DNA from: Streptococcus mitis
GTDB taxonomy: Bacteria; Bacillota; Bacilli; Lactobacillales; Streptococcaceae
Direction: 5' to 3'
NCBI GenBank assembly: GCA_018364455.1
Contig: JAGZLW010000027.1
Location: forward strand, 1-26,341
Length of the DNA stretch: 26,341 nucleotides
Below are positions 15,796 to 22,881 of the stretch, one piece after another (within the stretch, counting starts at the first letter, position 1; the number at the start of each line of letters is the position of its first letter). The notes beneath the pieces are model-generated. The model was not told where the DNA came from, did not search any database, and saw only the letters and a program-made list of their open reading frames with translations. Position numbers and translations under genes: made by a program.

Positions 15796-16506
15796 CTATT
15801 CAAATAATGTAGTCAAAATGGAAGCATTTCCCAAAAGCACCAAGATTCCCATCACGATAATGAGGAAACCACCTACTTTTTTGAGGGTTCCGAGGTAGGG
15901 ATGAAGTTTTCGGAAATGTTTCAAAACATAGCTGGAGGCAAGAGCTAGAACCAAAAATGGTAGCGCTAGACCCAGCATATAGATTAACATGAGACCAGCT
16001 CCCTGCCAAGCACCTGAACCACCTGAAGCCGCCAAGGCTAAAACAGAGGCCAGAACCGGTCCCACACATGGCGTCCAAGCAAAACTAAAGGTCAAGCCCA
16101 GTAAAAATGCCTGACTATAGCCCTTACCCTTTTGCACCTGTCTCTTTAATTGTAGCCTTCTTTCCTTGTAAAGTCCTTGAAAATGTAAGACTTCCATCTG
16201 GTGTAAGCCCAAGAGAATGATAACCGCACCCATCACATACTGAAACCAAGAAGCATACAGCAAATTGCCTAAAAAACCAGCTCCATAACCCAGCAAGATA
16301 AAAATAAAGGAAATCCCCGCTATAAAGGCCAAAGTTCTCAATAGACTAACAAGTGAGATTGAAAATTTGCCACTAGAAGCCTGAGCACCATCTTTGTCAT
16401 CCAACAAGACCCCTGCATAAACCGGTAACAAGGGTAAAATACAAGGAGAAAAGAAGGAAAGAATTCCAGCAAGAAAAACACTGATAAAAAAGATAATATT
16501 ATCCAT
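15796..16506 (-). CDS. ccdA: Thiol-disulfide electron transporter CcdA (DsbD transmembrane family)
   Basis: This 236-residue integral membrane protein has six predicted helices. The two conserved cysteines lie in FSPCILPLLP near the N-terminus and AWTPCVGPVLA in the fourth helix, the pattern of CcdA/DsbD proteins that move reducing equivalents from cytoplasmic thioredoxin across the membrane. GGAGGAAGG sits just before the ATG. It is the first gene of the ccdA-tlpA-msrAB operon, with a TATAAT about 30 nt upstream. Confidence 0.94.
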   Translation of the reverse strand: MDNIIFFISVFLAGILSFFSPCILPLLPVYAGVLLDDKDGAQASSGKFSISLVSLLRTLAFIAGISFIFILLGYGAGFLGNLLYASWFQYVMGAVIILLGLHQMEVLHFQGLYKERRLQLKRQVQKGKGYSQAFLLGLTFSFAWTPCVGPVLASVLALAASGGSGAWQGAGLMLIYMLGLALPFLVLALASSYVLKHFRKLHPYLGTLKKVGGFLIIVMGILVLLGNASILTTLFE

Positions 16507-16538
16507 TGCCTTCCTCCATTCTTTGATTTGATAGGACT

Positions 16539-16544
16539 ATTATA
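16539..16544 (-). promoter_or_regulatory. -10 element of the ccdA operon
   Basis: A perfect TATAAT lies 32 nt upstream of the ccdA ATG. The best -35 at 17 nt is a weak TGTTTT. Confidence 0.5.
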
Positions 16545-16680
16545 GCCCCAAAACTCCAGAAAAAACAGGGACAATGATAGGGAAAAATAGGAATTTAATC
16601 AGGTTATACTTCAAATAAATCAAAAAAACATGAGTAAAAGGGTAAGCTATCTTAGTTTTTTGAGCCAACATTTAGTAAAT

Positions 16681-16720
16681 TAAAAAACAGATTCTTCCAT
16701 CTATCGCGGAAAAATCTGTC
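16681..16720 (-). terminator. Strong terminator downstream of the Rpn gene and its remnant
   Basis: Arms 16687-16698 and 16708-16719 pair over 12 nt with one mismatch around a 9-nt loop. Six T residues follow on the minus strand. It probably ended the original Rpn transcript. The rest of 16560-16680 is AT-rich with nothing I can recognise. Confidence 0.75.
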
Positions 16721-16738
16721 ATTGATTTACTGATTTAC

Positions 16739-16834
16739 AAAAACTCCAACCACGGTTTACGAACCTTATCTTTGCTGGTTCCTCTGTATTTTTTAGTTCT
16801 AAGAACCCCATTTTAACCATTATTGGTAATAGTC
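16739..16834 (-). pseudogene. Decayed internal fragment of a second Rpn-family gene
   Basis: This 96-nt stretch closely resembles bases 17153-17270 of the intact gene next door. It decodes to pieces such as TITNN, KYRGTSKDKVRKPWLEF, but contains a stop codon and needs a 1-nt frame correction in an A-run (one A short). It begins directly against the stop codon of the intact copy (16835-16837). Confidence 0.8.
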
Positions 16835-17734
16835 TTACAACAAGGCCTCAAACTCAGCGACGGTCATGCCCAATTGCTGGCTGGCAACCTCAGGTGTTAG
16901 AAGACCTTGGCGAACTAGATTTACTAAACCTACTTTTAACCCCTCTTTGATACCCTCTGCACGGCCACGTTCTAAGCCTTTTTCTTCAGCTTGCTCCAAG
17001 GCATAGTCATGAGCCAATAATGCTTGTTCTTCTCGCATACGTAGTTGACTAAACATTTTCCTGTCCTCCTCGGACCAGCTCTTGTAGTCCAGCAGTTGGT
17101 CTGCTTGGCTGATGGCTCGCTCAGGTTGCTGGGTAAAGGGTTTATTCCCGAAAAACTCCAACCACGGTTTGCGAACCTCGTCTTTGCTGGTTTCTCTGTA
17201 TTTTCTTAATTCCAAGAACGCCATCTTGACCAGATGGTTTTCTTGACAGTTATTTGTGATGGTTAAGACATCACCTGTCGTGTCTTCGCGCATACTAAAA
17301 CTGTGAAAGGCTAAATCATCTTGGAAGTAATTACTATCTACGATAGCAATAGCATAAACAGGTGCGATGTGTTTGTAACTCTGGTGTGTATCACCTTCTC
17401 GTTGACGAATTTTTTCTAGGTTTTGATTAACCTGACTGCACAGGTAAGCCCACAGACGATTGATGAAAAAATTCTGATGATGCACCTGAATCTCAATGAT
17501 TACTTGTGTCCCATTGTCTAACTCTGCCAAAACGTCTATACTAGTGTAAAAATCCTGAGCCGAGTACGGTAGGGAAGGCAAGACATGAATGTTACTCCCC
17601 TCCAAAATGGTTACATTTTTGGCTGGTAAATCCAACATATCACGGATAAATTGACAAGTGATTTCTGGATTGCTAAAGATTTTCTTAGCAACCAAATCAT
17701 TGGTCGGGCTAATGCCCGGATGACGTACAGTCAT
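16835..17734 (-). CDS. Rpn family recombination-promoting nuclease / PD-(D/E)XK transposase-like protein
   Basis: This 299-residue protein of the PF12784-type family starts MTVRHPGISPTNDLVAKKIF. The nuclease core shows D67 in TSIDVLAELDNGTQ and the E81-x-Q83 motif in VIIEIQVHH, the PD-(D/E)XK arrangement. The C-terminal part has a charged helix (EEKGLERGRAEGIKEGLKVG) typical of the family. E. coli Rpn relatives promote RecA-independent recombination; members here are often called transposases, but no inverted repeats or target duplications are visible. An in-frame start 54 nt upstream is less likely than the ATG at 17734, which has AAAGGAG before it. The partial second copy downstream shows the region has recombined. 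Confidence 0.88.
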   Translation of the reverse strand: MTVRHPGISPTNDLVAKKIFSNPEITCQFIRDMLDLPAKNVTILEGSNIHVLPSLPYSAQDFYTSIDVLAELDNGTQVIIEIQVHHQNFFINRLWAYLCSQVNQNLEKIRQREGDTHQSYKHIAPVYAIAIVDSNYFQDDLAFHSFSMREDTTGDVLTITNNCQENHLVKMAFLELRKYRETSKDEVRKPWLEFFGNKPFTQQPERAISQADQLLDYKSWSEEDRKMFSQLRMREEQALLAHDYALEQAEEKGLERGRAEGIKEGLKVGLVNLVRQGLLTPEVASQQLGMTVAEFEALL

Positions 17735-17749
17735 ATTTCTTCTCCTTTC

Positions 17750-17758
17750 ATTATAGCA
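17750..17758 (-). promoter_or_regulatory. Extended -10 promoter of the Rpn gene
   Basis: TGCTATAAT lies only 15 nt upstream of the start codon, which would leave a very short leader just containing the GGAG ribosome site. Confidence 0.45.
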
Positions 17759-17875
17759 CATTTTTAAATCTAGGTTTACTAGATTCACTGCTACTATCTA
17801 TTTATTCGGAAAAGAAAGGATAAATGAAATAGTATATAAAAAATAAGAACAACGGATAATCGATAAATGTTAAGC

Positions 17876-18427
17876 TTATCTATTCTCCTTGCTTATCTGA
17901 TAATAAATAAGGTCCGCAAGATAGCCTTTTCTCTCTACACCATTGGTAATAGTCTTTAGATAGGACATTCCAGCCTTCTCCATGACACGACCTGAAGCTG
18001 GATTGAGACTGGCATGACGTGCCTTGACTTCTTGAAAACCTGCTTGAGTAAAACAAAAGTCCAAGACAGCTTTCAATGCCTCTGTCATAATCCCATGTCC
18101 CCAGTAAGCCTTGCCTAGCACATAGCCAATTTCACAACTTGAATCTTCCTCATCCATCTCAACGATACTGATATCCCCGATCACTTGCCCTGGCTTTTCT
18201 TTGAGACAAATGGCCCATTTGTAATAGTTGGGATTGGTATAGGAGGCAACCCAATTTCGAATCGAGTTTCGAGTGATTTCGACATTAGAATGGGGATCCC
18301 AGGTAACATAGGTCAGATTCTCAGCGGATGAAGCCCAATTCTGAAACATGGCTTCTGCATCACTTTCCACAAATCTTCGCAAGATTAAACGATCTGTCTG
18401 TAATATTTGCGTACCGATTGCTTTCAT
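17876..18427 (-). CDS. GNAT acetyltransferase, RimJ/RimL type
   Basis: This 183-residue cytoplasmic N-acetyltransferase begins with the typical TDRLILRRFVESDAEAMF, has the acetyl-CoA region IGYVLGKAYWGHGIMTEALKAVLDF, and ends with SLNPASGRVMEKAGMSYLKT, all hallmarks of RimJ/RimL-like enzymes that act on protein N-termini or small amines. The substrate is unknown. An in-frame extension of 15 residues upstream exists, but GAGG 7 nt before the ATG at 18427 sets the start. The promoter is unclear: the gene sits downstream of the hairpin cluster and may depend on read-through past nadE. Confidence 0.88.
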   Translation of the reverse strand: MKAIGTQILQTDRLILRRFVESDAEAMFQNWASSAENLTYVTWDPHSNVEITRNSIRNWVASYTNPNYYKWAICLKEKPGQVIGDISIVEMDEEDSSCEIGYVLGKAYWGHGIMTEALKAVLDFCFTQAGFQEVKARHASLNPASGRVMEKAGMSYLKTITNGVERKGYLADLIYYQISKENR

Positions 18428-18514
18428 GACGCTACCTCGCTTTCTGATAGATGATTCTCTGCCCAACCTCAATTTAAATTTACTTTGCTTTTGAATTTCA
18501 ATGTAATAAGCTAA

Positions 18515-18533
18515 AAAGGTCCACCGGACCTTC
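18515..18533 (-). terminator. Second copy of the AAGGTCC hairpin
   Basis: AAGGTCC (18516-18522) pairs with GGACCTT (18526-18532). On the minus strand it is followed by TTTTTAGC. It repeats the nadE terminator about 135 nt further downstream. Confidence 0.6.
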
Positions 18534-18651
18534 CTCGCTTTCTTATTTCTAAACTCGGGGTAAAAAGTTCTCTCACTTTCTTATTTCAAGGTGAGAGGCT
18601 GAAAACCTCCACTGAAGGTTATTCTTGCTTCCCAGTTTCTAGGCAAGAAGC

Positions 18652-18676
18652 TAAAAAGGTCCCCCGGACCTTTTTA
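18652..18676 (-). terminator. Terminator of the pncB-nadE operon
   Basis: AAAAAGGTCC (18653-18662) pairs perfectly with GGACCTTTTT (18666-18675) around CCC. The nadE stop codon (18674-18676) overlaps the stem. Confidence 0.85.
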
Positions 18677-19498
18677 CTCCCAAAAGTTATCGAATACAGT
18701 GATGGGTAGGTGGCGTTTGTGTTGGCCTTTGTGCCACCAGTTTTCGATTCTTGCTTGGGCTTCTGGGCTGATTGTTTTGCCTTCTAGGTAGTCGTCAATC
18801 TCTTCATAGGTGACTCCGAGGGCTACTTCATCAGCTAGACCTGGTTTATCTTCTTCTAGGTCTGCTGTTGGGATTTTTTCATAAAGTGCTGGGTCTGCAC
18901 CAAGTTCCTTCAATAGTTGTTTTCCTTGGCGTTTATTGAGGCGGTAAAGAGGGAGAATATCCGCACCACCGTCACCAAACTTGGTAAAAAAGCCTGTGAT
19001 ATTTTCCGCAGCATGGTCTGTCCCAATGACCGCTCCGCTATGGGAACCAGCAAGGGCATACTGAGCAATCATACGGCAACGAGCCTTGATATTGCCCTTG
19101 TTAAAGTCTGAAACAGAGCTACCTGTCGCTTCTACTGCAGCTGTCATGGCATCAGCTGATTCCTTGATATTGACGACTAAACTGACATCAGGCTGGATAA
19201 AGGCTAGGGCTTTTTGAGCATCTGCTTCATCAGCTTGCACTCCATAAGGCAGGCGGACAGCGATAAATTTGTAGCTATCATCCCCTGTCTCTGCTCGCAG
19301 TTCTTCCATGGCCAGTTGAGCCAATCGTCCTGCTAAGGTTGAGTCTTGTCCTCCAGAAATTCCTAGTACAAAAGTTTTTAGGAAGGGATGCTTTCTCAGA
19401 TATCTTTTTAAAAAATCAATGGAACGACGGATTTCTTCCTGGGCATCAATCACTGGTTTCACGCCCAGTTCTTGGATAATCGTTTCTTGCAAACTCAT
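18674..19498 (-). CDS. nadE: NH3-dependent NAD+ synthetase
   Basis: It amidates nicotinate adenine dinucleotide to NAD+ using ammonia and ATP. This 274-residue protein has the N-type ATP pyrophosphatase P-loop SGGQDST near residue 48, then FNKGNIKARCRMIAQYALA, GTDHAAENITGFFTKFGDGGADILPL, and the C-terminal SPEAQARIENWWHKGQHKRHLP, all conserved in NadE. There is no glutaminase domain, so it is the ammonia-dependent form. Its ATG overlaps the pncB stop by 4 nt (ATGA), so the two last steps of nicotinate salvage are coupled. Confidence 0.97.
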   Translation of the reverse strand: MSLQETIIQELGVKPVIDAQEEIRRSIDFLKRYLRKHPFLKTFVLGISGGQDSTLAGRLAQLAMEELRAETGDDSYKFIAVRLPYGVQADEADAQKALAFIQPDVSLVVNIKESADAMTAAVEATGSSVSDFNKGNIKARCRMIAQYALAGSHSGAVIGTDHAAENITGFFTKFGDGGADILPLYRLNKRQGKQLLKELGADPALYEKIPTADLEEDKPGLADEVALGVTYEEIDDYLEGKTISPEAQARIENWWHKGQHKRHLPITVFDNFWE

Positions 19499-20955
19499 TC
19501 TTCTTCTCCTTCACCAAGGGCTTCCTTGCGCATCTTATCAATCAAGTCCATCTTATCTTGCCATACATCACGCGCCAAATCCACTGGATAATGCTGCGGA
19601 TTGAGCACACGCTTGTACTCATCCCAAAGCTTGTCAAACTCCTTACGAGCATAATCCTGAATCTCAGTCAGGCTAGGCAGGTTGTAAATCAATTTTCCGT
19701 CTTTGAAGATATCCACCAAGAGAGGAACGGCATCAAAATTACGAACGGTCTTCTTGATGTAGGTATAGGTCGGATGGAACATCTTGATTTCTGTCATGTC
19801 GCTCACATCCACACCGTCATAAGTGATGTAGTCGCCTTCTGACTTGCCTTTTTCACGACTGGTAATGCGCCACACCTGCTTCTTACCTGGTGTAGACACT
19901 TTTTCAGCATTATTTGACAGCTTAATCGTATTGCGCATGTTCCCATTTTCATCTTCAATTGCAACAATCTTATAAACTGCCCCAAGAGCTGGCTGATCAT
20001 AGGCTGTAATCAGCTTGGTTCCCACACCCCAGACATCAATCTTGGCCTTTTGCATCTTGAGGTTGAGGATGGTATTTTCATCCAAATCATTAGAAGCATA
20101 AATCTTAGCCTCTGTAAATCCAGCATCGTCCAATTGCTGACGGACTTTCTTAGAAATGTAGGCAATATCCCCAGAGTCAATCCGCACACCCATAAAGTTA
20201 ATCTGATCGCCCAGTTCACGCGCCACCTGAATGGCCGCTGGCACACCGATACGAAGGGTGTCATAGGTATCCACAAGAAAAACGCAATTTTTGTGGGTCG
20301 CAGCGTAAGCCTTAAAGGCCTCATAGTCGTTACCATAAACCTGTACTAAGGCATGAGCATGAGTACCCAAGACAGGAATGTCAAAGAGTTTACCAGCACG
20401 CACGTTGCTGGTCCCATTGGCACCACCAATCACCGCTGCGCGTGTTCCCCAGATAGCTGCATCCATTTCTTGCGCCCGACGTGTCCCAAACTCCATCAAA
20501 GGCTCATCCTCAATGACTGAACGAATACGAGCTGCCTTAGTCGCCACCAAGGTCTGGTAGTTGACGATGTTCAAAAGAGCCGTTTCGACCAACTGACATT
20601 GGGCTAGAGGACCTTCCACCTGCACAATCGGTTCATTGGCAAAAACCAAATCCCCTTCTTGGGCAGAACGAACGGTCAACTCCAACTGGAAATTGCGAAG
20701 GTAATCCAAGAATGCTCCATGATAGCCTAGAGACTCCAAATAGGCAATATCACTATCTGAAAAACGCAAGTCTTCAAGATAATTCACAATTCTTTCCAAA
20801 CCTGCAAAAACCGCATAGCCATTCTTAAAAGGCTGTTGGCGGAAATAAACCTCAAAGACCGCCTTTTTATTGTGAATTCCTTGGTCAAAGTAAACCTGCA
20901 TCATGTTAATCTGGTACAAGTCCGTGTGCAATGTCAAACTATCATCTGGATACAT
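19495..20955 (-). CDS. pncB: Nicotinate phosphoribosyltransferase
   Basis: It joins nicotinate to PRPP to make nicotinate mononucleotide, the entry step of Preiss-Handler NAD salvage. This 486-residue protein has SLTLHTDLYQINM at the start, the catalytic region FGTRRAQEMDAAIWGTRAAVIGGANGTSNV, GTHAHALVQVYG, FLVDTYDTLRIGVP, GVRIDSGDIAYISKKVRQ and IYASNDLDENTI, all typical of PncB. AGGAAAAG precedes the ATG. It forms an operon with nadE. Streptococci cannot make nicotinate de novo as far as I know, so this route would be essential. Confidence 0.95.
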   Translation of the reverse strand: MYPDDSLTLHTDLYQINMMQVYFDQGIHNKKAVFEVYFRQQPFKNGYAVFAGLERIVNYLEDLRFSDSDIAYLESLGYHGAFLDYLRNFQLELTVRSAQEGDLVFANEPIVQVEGPLAQCQLVETALLNIVNYQTLVATKAARIRSVIEDEPLMEFGTRRAQEMDAAIWGTRAAVIGGANGTSNVRAGKLFDIPVLGTHAHALVQVYGNDYEAFKAYAATHKNCVFLVDTYDTLRIGVPAAIQVARELGDQINFMGVRIDSGDIAYISKKVRQQLDDAGFTEAKIYASNDLDENTILNLKMQKAKIDVWGVGTKLITAYDQPALGAVYKIVAIEDENGNMRNTIKLSNNAEKVSTPGKKQVWRITSREKGKSEGDYITYDGVDVSDMTEIKMFHPTYTYIKKTVRNFDAVPLLVDIFKDGKLIYNLPSLTEIQDYARKEFDKLWDEYKRVLNPQHYPVDLARDVWQDKMDLIDKMRKEALGEGEEE

Positions 20956-20983
20956 ACTTTTCCTACTTCCTTAGCTAGAAACC

Positions 20984-21009
20984 CATGAAAATTTTCAAGA
21001 ACTTTCATG
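20984..21009 (-). promoter_or_regulatory. Inverted repeat in the pncB leader (candidate operator or hairpin)
   Basis: CATGAAA (20984-20990) and TTTCATG (21003-21009) are perfect arms around 12 nt, lying between the promoter and the start codon. They could be an operator or an mRNA hairpin. I do not recognise it as a NiaR site. Confidence 0.4.
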
Positions 21010-21029
21010 TATTCCAATAAATTAGTACT

Positions 21030-21058
21030 ATTATATCACATTTTATCTGGATTGAGAA
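21030..21058 (-). promoter_or_regulatory. pncB promoter
   Basis: TATAAT (21030-21035) with an extended TGA before it, and TTCTCA (21053-21058) as a weak -35 at 17 nt. The leader to the ATG is about 70 nt. Confidence 0.6.
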
Positions 21059-21070
21059 AAGAGTAACAAG

Positions 21071-21559
21071 CTATTCACCACTCTCCAGTTCATCCATGTC
21101 TTGCTCAAATTTTTTCTGAGCCCATTCGCCATAGCTCTTAAGACCAAGATTGCCAATAAAGACCCAGGGAAGATAAATAACATAAGTAATTGCCCAAGCA
21201 GATAGGTATTTAAGGTTCAAAGGATTGTGCTGATAAACTTCTATGTTGAATTGATAATTCTGTAACATCAAAAGAGCCGTAATAGCCAAGGTTAAGAAAA
21301 AACAACCCAAAATCGTAAAATGAAAACGACTATAGTAGGTTACTCCCAGATAACGGGCACGATTGAAAAAGAAGAAAATTCCTACTATCAGAGTATACAC
21401 TAGAAAATTCGGATTAAAAAGAGATGGAGATAACACTGCTACTAAATAGCTTAGAAGTACAAGCCCAATAAAGAGTGAAAAAGACTCTGCCCCAGCTTTA
21501 TTGATTAGTTGTTCTTCTCTTTCGTCAAGTAATTGATAATGAATGAATTTATTTACCAT
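21071..21559 (-). CDS. Four-helix membrane protein of unknown function, partner of an XRE regulator
   Basis: This 162-residue protein has four hydrophobic segments: SFSLFIGLVLLSYLVAVL, FLVYTLIVGIFFFF, FHFTILGCFFLTLAITALLM and AWAITYVIYLPWVFIGNLGL. The N-terminus (HYQLLDEREEQLINKAGAES) and C-terminus are charged and probably cytoplasmic. It resembles DUF6773-like proteins, which often follow small XRE regulators, but I am not certain of the family. Its start overlaps the regulator gene by 11 nt, so the two are translationally coupled. No catalytic motif is visible. A pneumococcal homologue sits in the same place beside pncB. Confidence 0.8.
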   Translation of the reverse strand: MVNKFIHYQLLDEREEQLINKAGAESFSLFIGLVLLSYLVAVLSPSLFNPNFLVYTLIVGIFFFFNRARYLGVTYYSRFHFTILGCFFLTLAITALLMLQNYQFNIEVYQHNPLNLKYLSAWAITYVIYLPWVFIGNLGLKSYGEWAQKKFEQDMDELESGE

Positions 21560-21758
21560 CTTCTTCCTCCCAAAATAGTTGGTCTAGGGTTTTTCCTAAA
21601 CATCTGCAAATAGACTGGCAAAGCGAGAGACTGGGATTGTATTTTCCCGCCTCTATCAAACCAATAGTCTGGCGCGTCACCCCCACAGCCTCTGCCAGTT
21701 GACCTTGAGTTAAATCAAGCTCTACACGAGCTAATTTCAATTTTAAATTTTTAGCCAC
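21549..21758 (-). CDS. Small XRE-family transcriptional regulator (GTG start)
   Basis: This 69-residue protein is a lone helix-turn-helix: LDLTQGQLAEAVGVTRQTIGLIEAGKYNPSLSLCQSICRCLGKTLDQLFWEE, the classic YozG/Cro-like form. An ATG at 21788 is in frame, but AGGAGG lies 6 nt before a GTG at 21758, which gives the usual (M)AKNLKLKLAR start of this family, so GTG is chosen. It probably represses its own operon; a palindrome near the transcription start is a candidate operator. Confidence 0.88.
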   Translation of the reverse strand: MAKNLKLKLARVELDLTQGQLAEAVGVTRQTIGLIEAGKYNPSLSLCQSICRCLGKTLDQLFWEEEDGK

Positions 21759-21817
21759 CTGCGTCCTCCTTATAGTTTTAATACTCATCTACTCTTAAAA
21801 AATCCAAAACCAACACA

Positions 21818-21828
21818 AGCTGTCAGCT
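21818..21828 (-). promoter_or_regulatory. Candidate XRE operator palindrome
   Basis: AGCTG-T-CAGCT is a perfect 11-nt palindrome 4 nt downstream of the -10, over the expected transcription start of the XRE operon. This position suits autorepression. The binding assignment is inferred. Confidence 0.4.
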
Positions 21829-21832
21829 ATTT

Positions 21833-21860
21833 ATTATAACCTCATTAATTAGCACTCCAA
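21833..21860 (-). promoter_or_regulatory. Promoter of the XRE-membrane protein operon
   Basis: TTGGAG (21855-21860), a 16-nt spacer, and TATAAT (21833-21838). Confidence 0.65.
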
Positions 21861-22137
21861 TATTATCTTCTGCCTAAAATCAGTATGTTGGATTGTTTGA
21901 AATAAACTTCCTAGTTTGCTATTTGATTTTTTGTTTAGTATTAGCTTTAGTAGGGTCTTTTAAACGAGTTTTGATTGCTTATATTTCTTATTTAGTTGAT
22001 TTCATATCACTATTATATAATGCTTTTGGAAATGAGTCTAGCATAAGACAAAAACGTGTACACAACAAGAGCAGGAGCATACCAAGATGACTGATTTTTT
22101 GCTGGATTTTAAGTCTGTAAAATAATACTAAATGAAA
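21861..22137. other. AT-rich intergenic stretch, no convincing gene
   Basis: The plus strand is open from a TTG at 21893 to 22090 (65 codons, partly hydrophobic), but there is no ribosome site or recognisable family, so it is not called. No terminator is seen after the ABC permease stop at 22138. It may be the remains of an older insertion. Confidence 0.4.
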
Positions 22138-22866
22138 CTAAAATGAATACTTCTTGCTTTTCTTGAGAGTGAAAAAGTACAATAAAATGATTGTAGTGAT
22201 TACCACAAGATACTGACTAATAGACATCGTATTTGAAGCAACAAATACAGGTAAGGAATAAAAAGGAAGAAGTTCAATTGCTTTGATAAACAAATCATTA
22301 CTAGTATTCATCATAATCGTATTTAATATATTAGGGACAAAGAGTAGTAAAGCTACTAAAATACCAAATACCAAGCCACTTTTCAATTTGTATAAATAGA
22401 AAATGTAAGATAATAGAAAATAAAATAGGACTAACAAAATTGTATTGACTACAATGACTGCTATAAAATCTAATCCTAAATCACCTGGAACACCCAATTT
22501 ACTTACGATGACTAGTAGCACAATGCCATTCAAAGCATAAATAATGGAAACTGAGATGGCATATAGAAAATTAGACAAGACATAAATCATCCGATTTTTC
22601 TGTTGATTATAAAACAAACTTACCGTATTGTGGGAAAAATCTCTACTAATGACTCGGTTAGCATATATAACAGCCATTAACATACCGAGCATAGCATAAA
22701 AGTTTGAAATATGCTTAATACCAAGCGATGTCCCTTGAGTCTTTAGAATAAAGAATGTAACCAGTATCGGCGGTATAAACGAGATAAGCAAACCGAGATA
22801 TATTACGCCTGATGAATATAAATCTCTTATATTTTCCTTAAGAAAATTCAATTTATTTAATTTCAT
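22138..22866 (-). CDS. ABC-2 type transporter permease
   Basis: This 242-residue integral membrane protein has six hydrophobic segments (for example VIYLGLLISFIPPILVTFFI, FYAMLGMLMAVIYANRVI, IIYALNGIVLLVIV, TILLVLFYFLLSYIFYLY, LVFGILVALLLFVPNIL, and the last near the C-terminus), with the ISRDFSHNTVSLFY loop typical of ABC-2 permeases of the bacitracin/lantibiotic immunity type. It begins 15 nt after the ATPase gene and has GGAAGG before its ATG. The substrate is unknown; no peptide precursor or regulator gene sits beside it. Confidence 0.85.
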   Translation of the reverse strand: MKLNKLNFLKENIRDLYSSGVIYLGLLISFIPPILVTFFILKTQGTSLGIKHISNFYAMLGMLMAVIYANRVISRDFSHNTVSLFYNQQKNRMIYVLSNFLYAISVSIIYALNGIVLLVIVSKLGVPGDLGLDFIAVIVVNTILLVLFYFLLSYIFYLYKLKSGLVFGILVALLLFVPNILNTIMMNTSNDLFIKAIELLPFYSLPVFVASNTMSISQYLVVITTIILLYFFTLKKSKKYSF

Positions 22867-22881
22867 GATTATAACCTTCCT

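Larger units (their letters stand above)
18508..18676 (-). repeat. Cluster of degenerate ~50-nt hairpin repeats between nadE and the GNAT gene
   Basis: On the minus strand the interval holds about four related units. The ideal unit is a GC-rich hairpin with T-tail (AAGGTCCggtGGACCTTTTT, then AGC) followed by a second hairpin whose loop is close to TAGAAATAAGAAA. Stems differ between units but still pair: CTTGC/GCAAG, CTCAC/GTGAG, AAGGTCC/GGACCTT, AACCT/AGGTT. The tail AGAAAGCGAGG recurs at 18435-18445 as the ribosome site of the GNAT gene. Confidence 0.6.

Noticed and set aside
16835..17788. Complete insertion sequence around the Rpn gene
   Set aside because: No terminal inverted repeats or target-site duplication could be found at either flank.
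21893..22090. 65-codon plus-strand ORF with a hydrophobic N-terminus
   Set aside because: TTG start, no ribosome site, opposite to all neighbours and no recognisable family.
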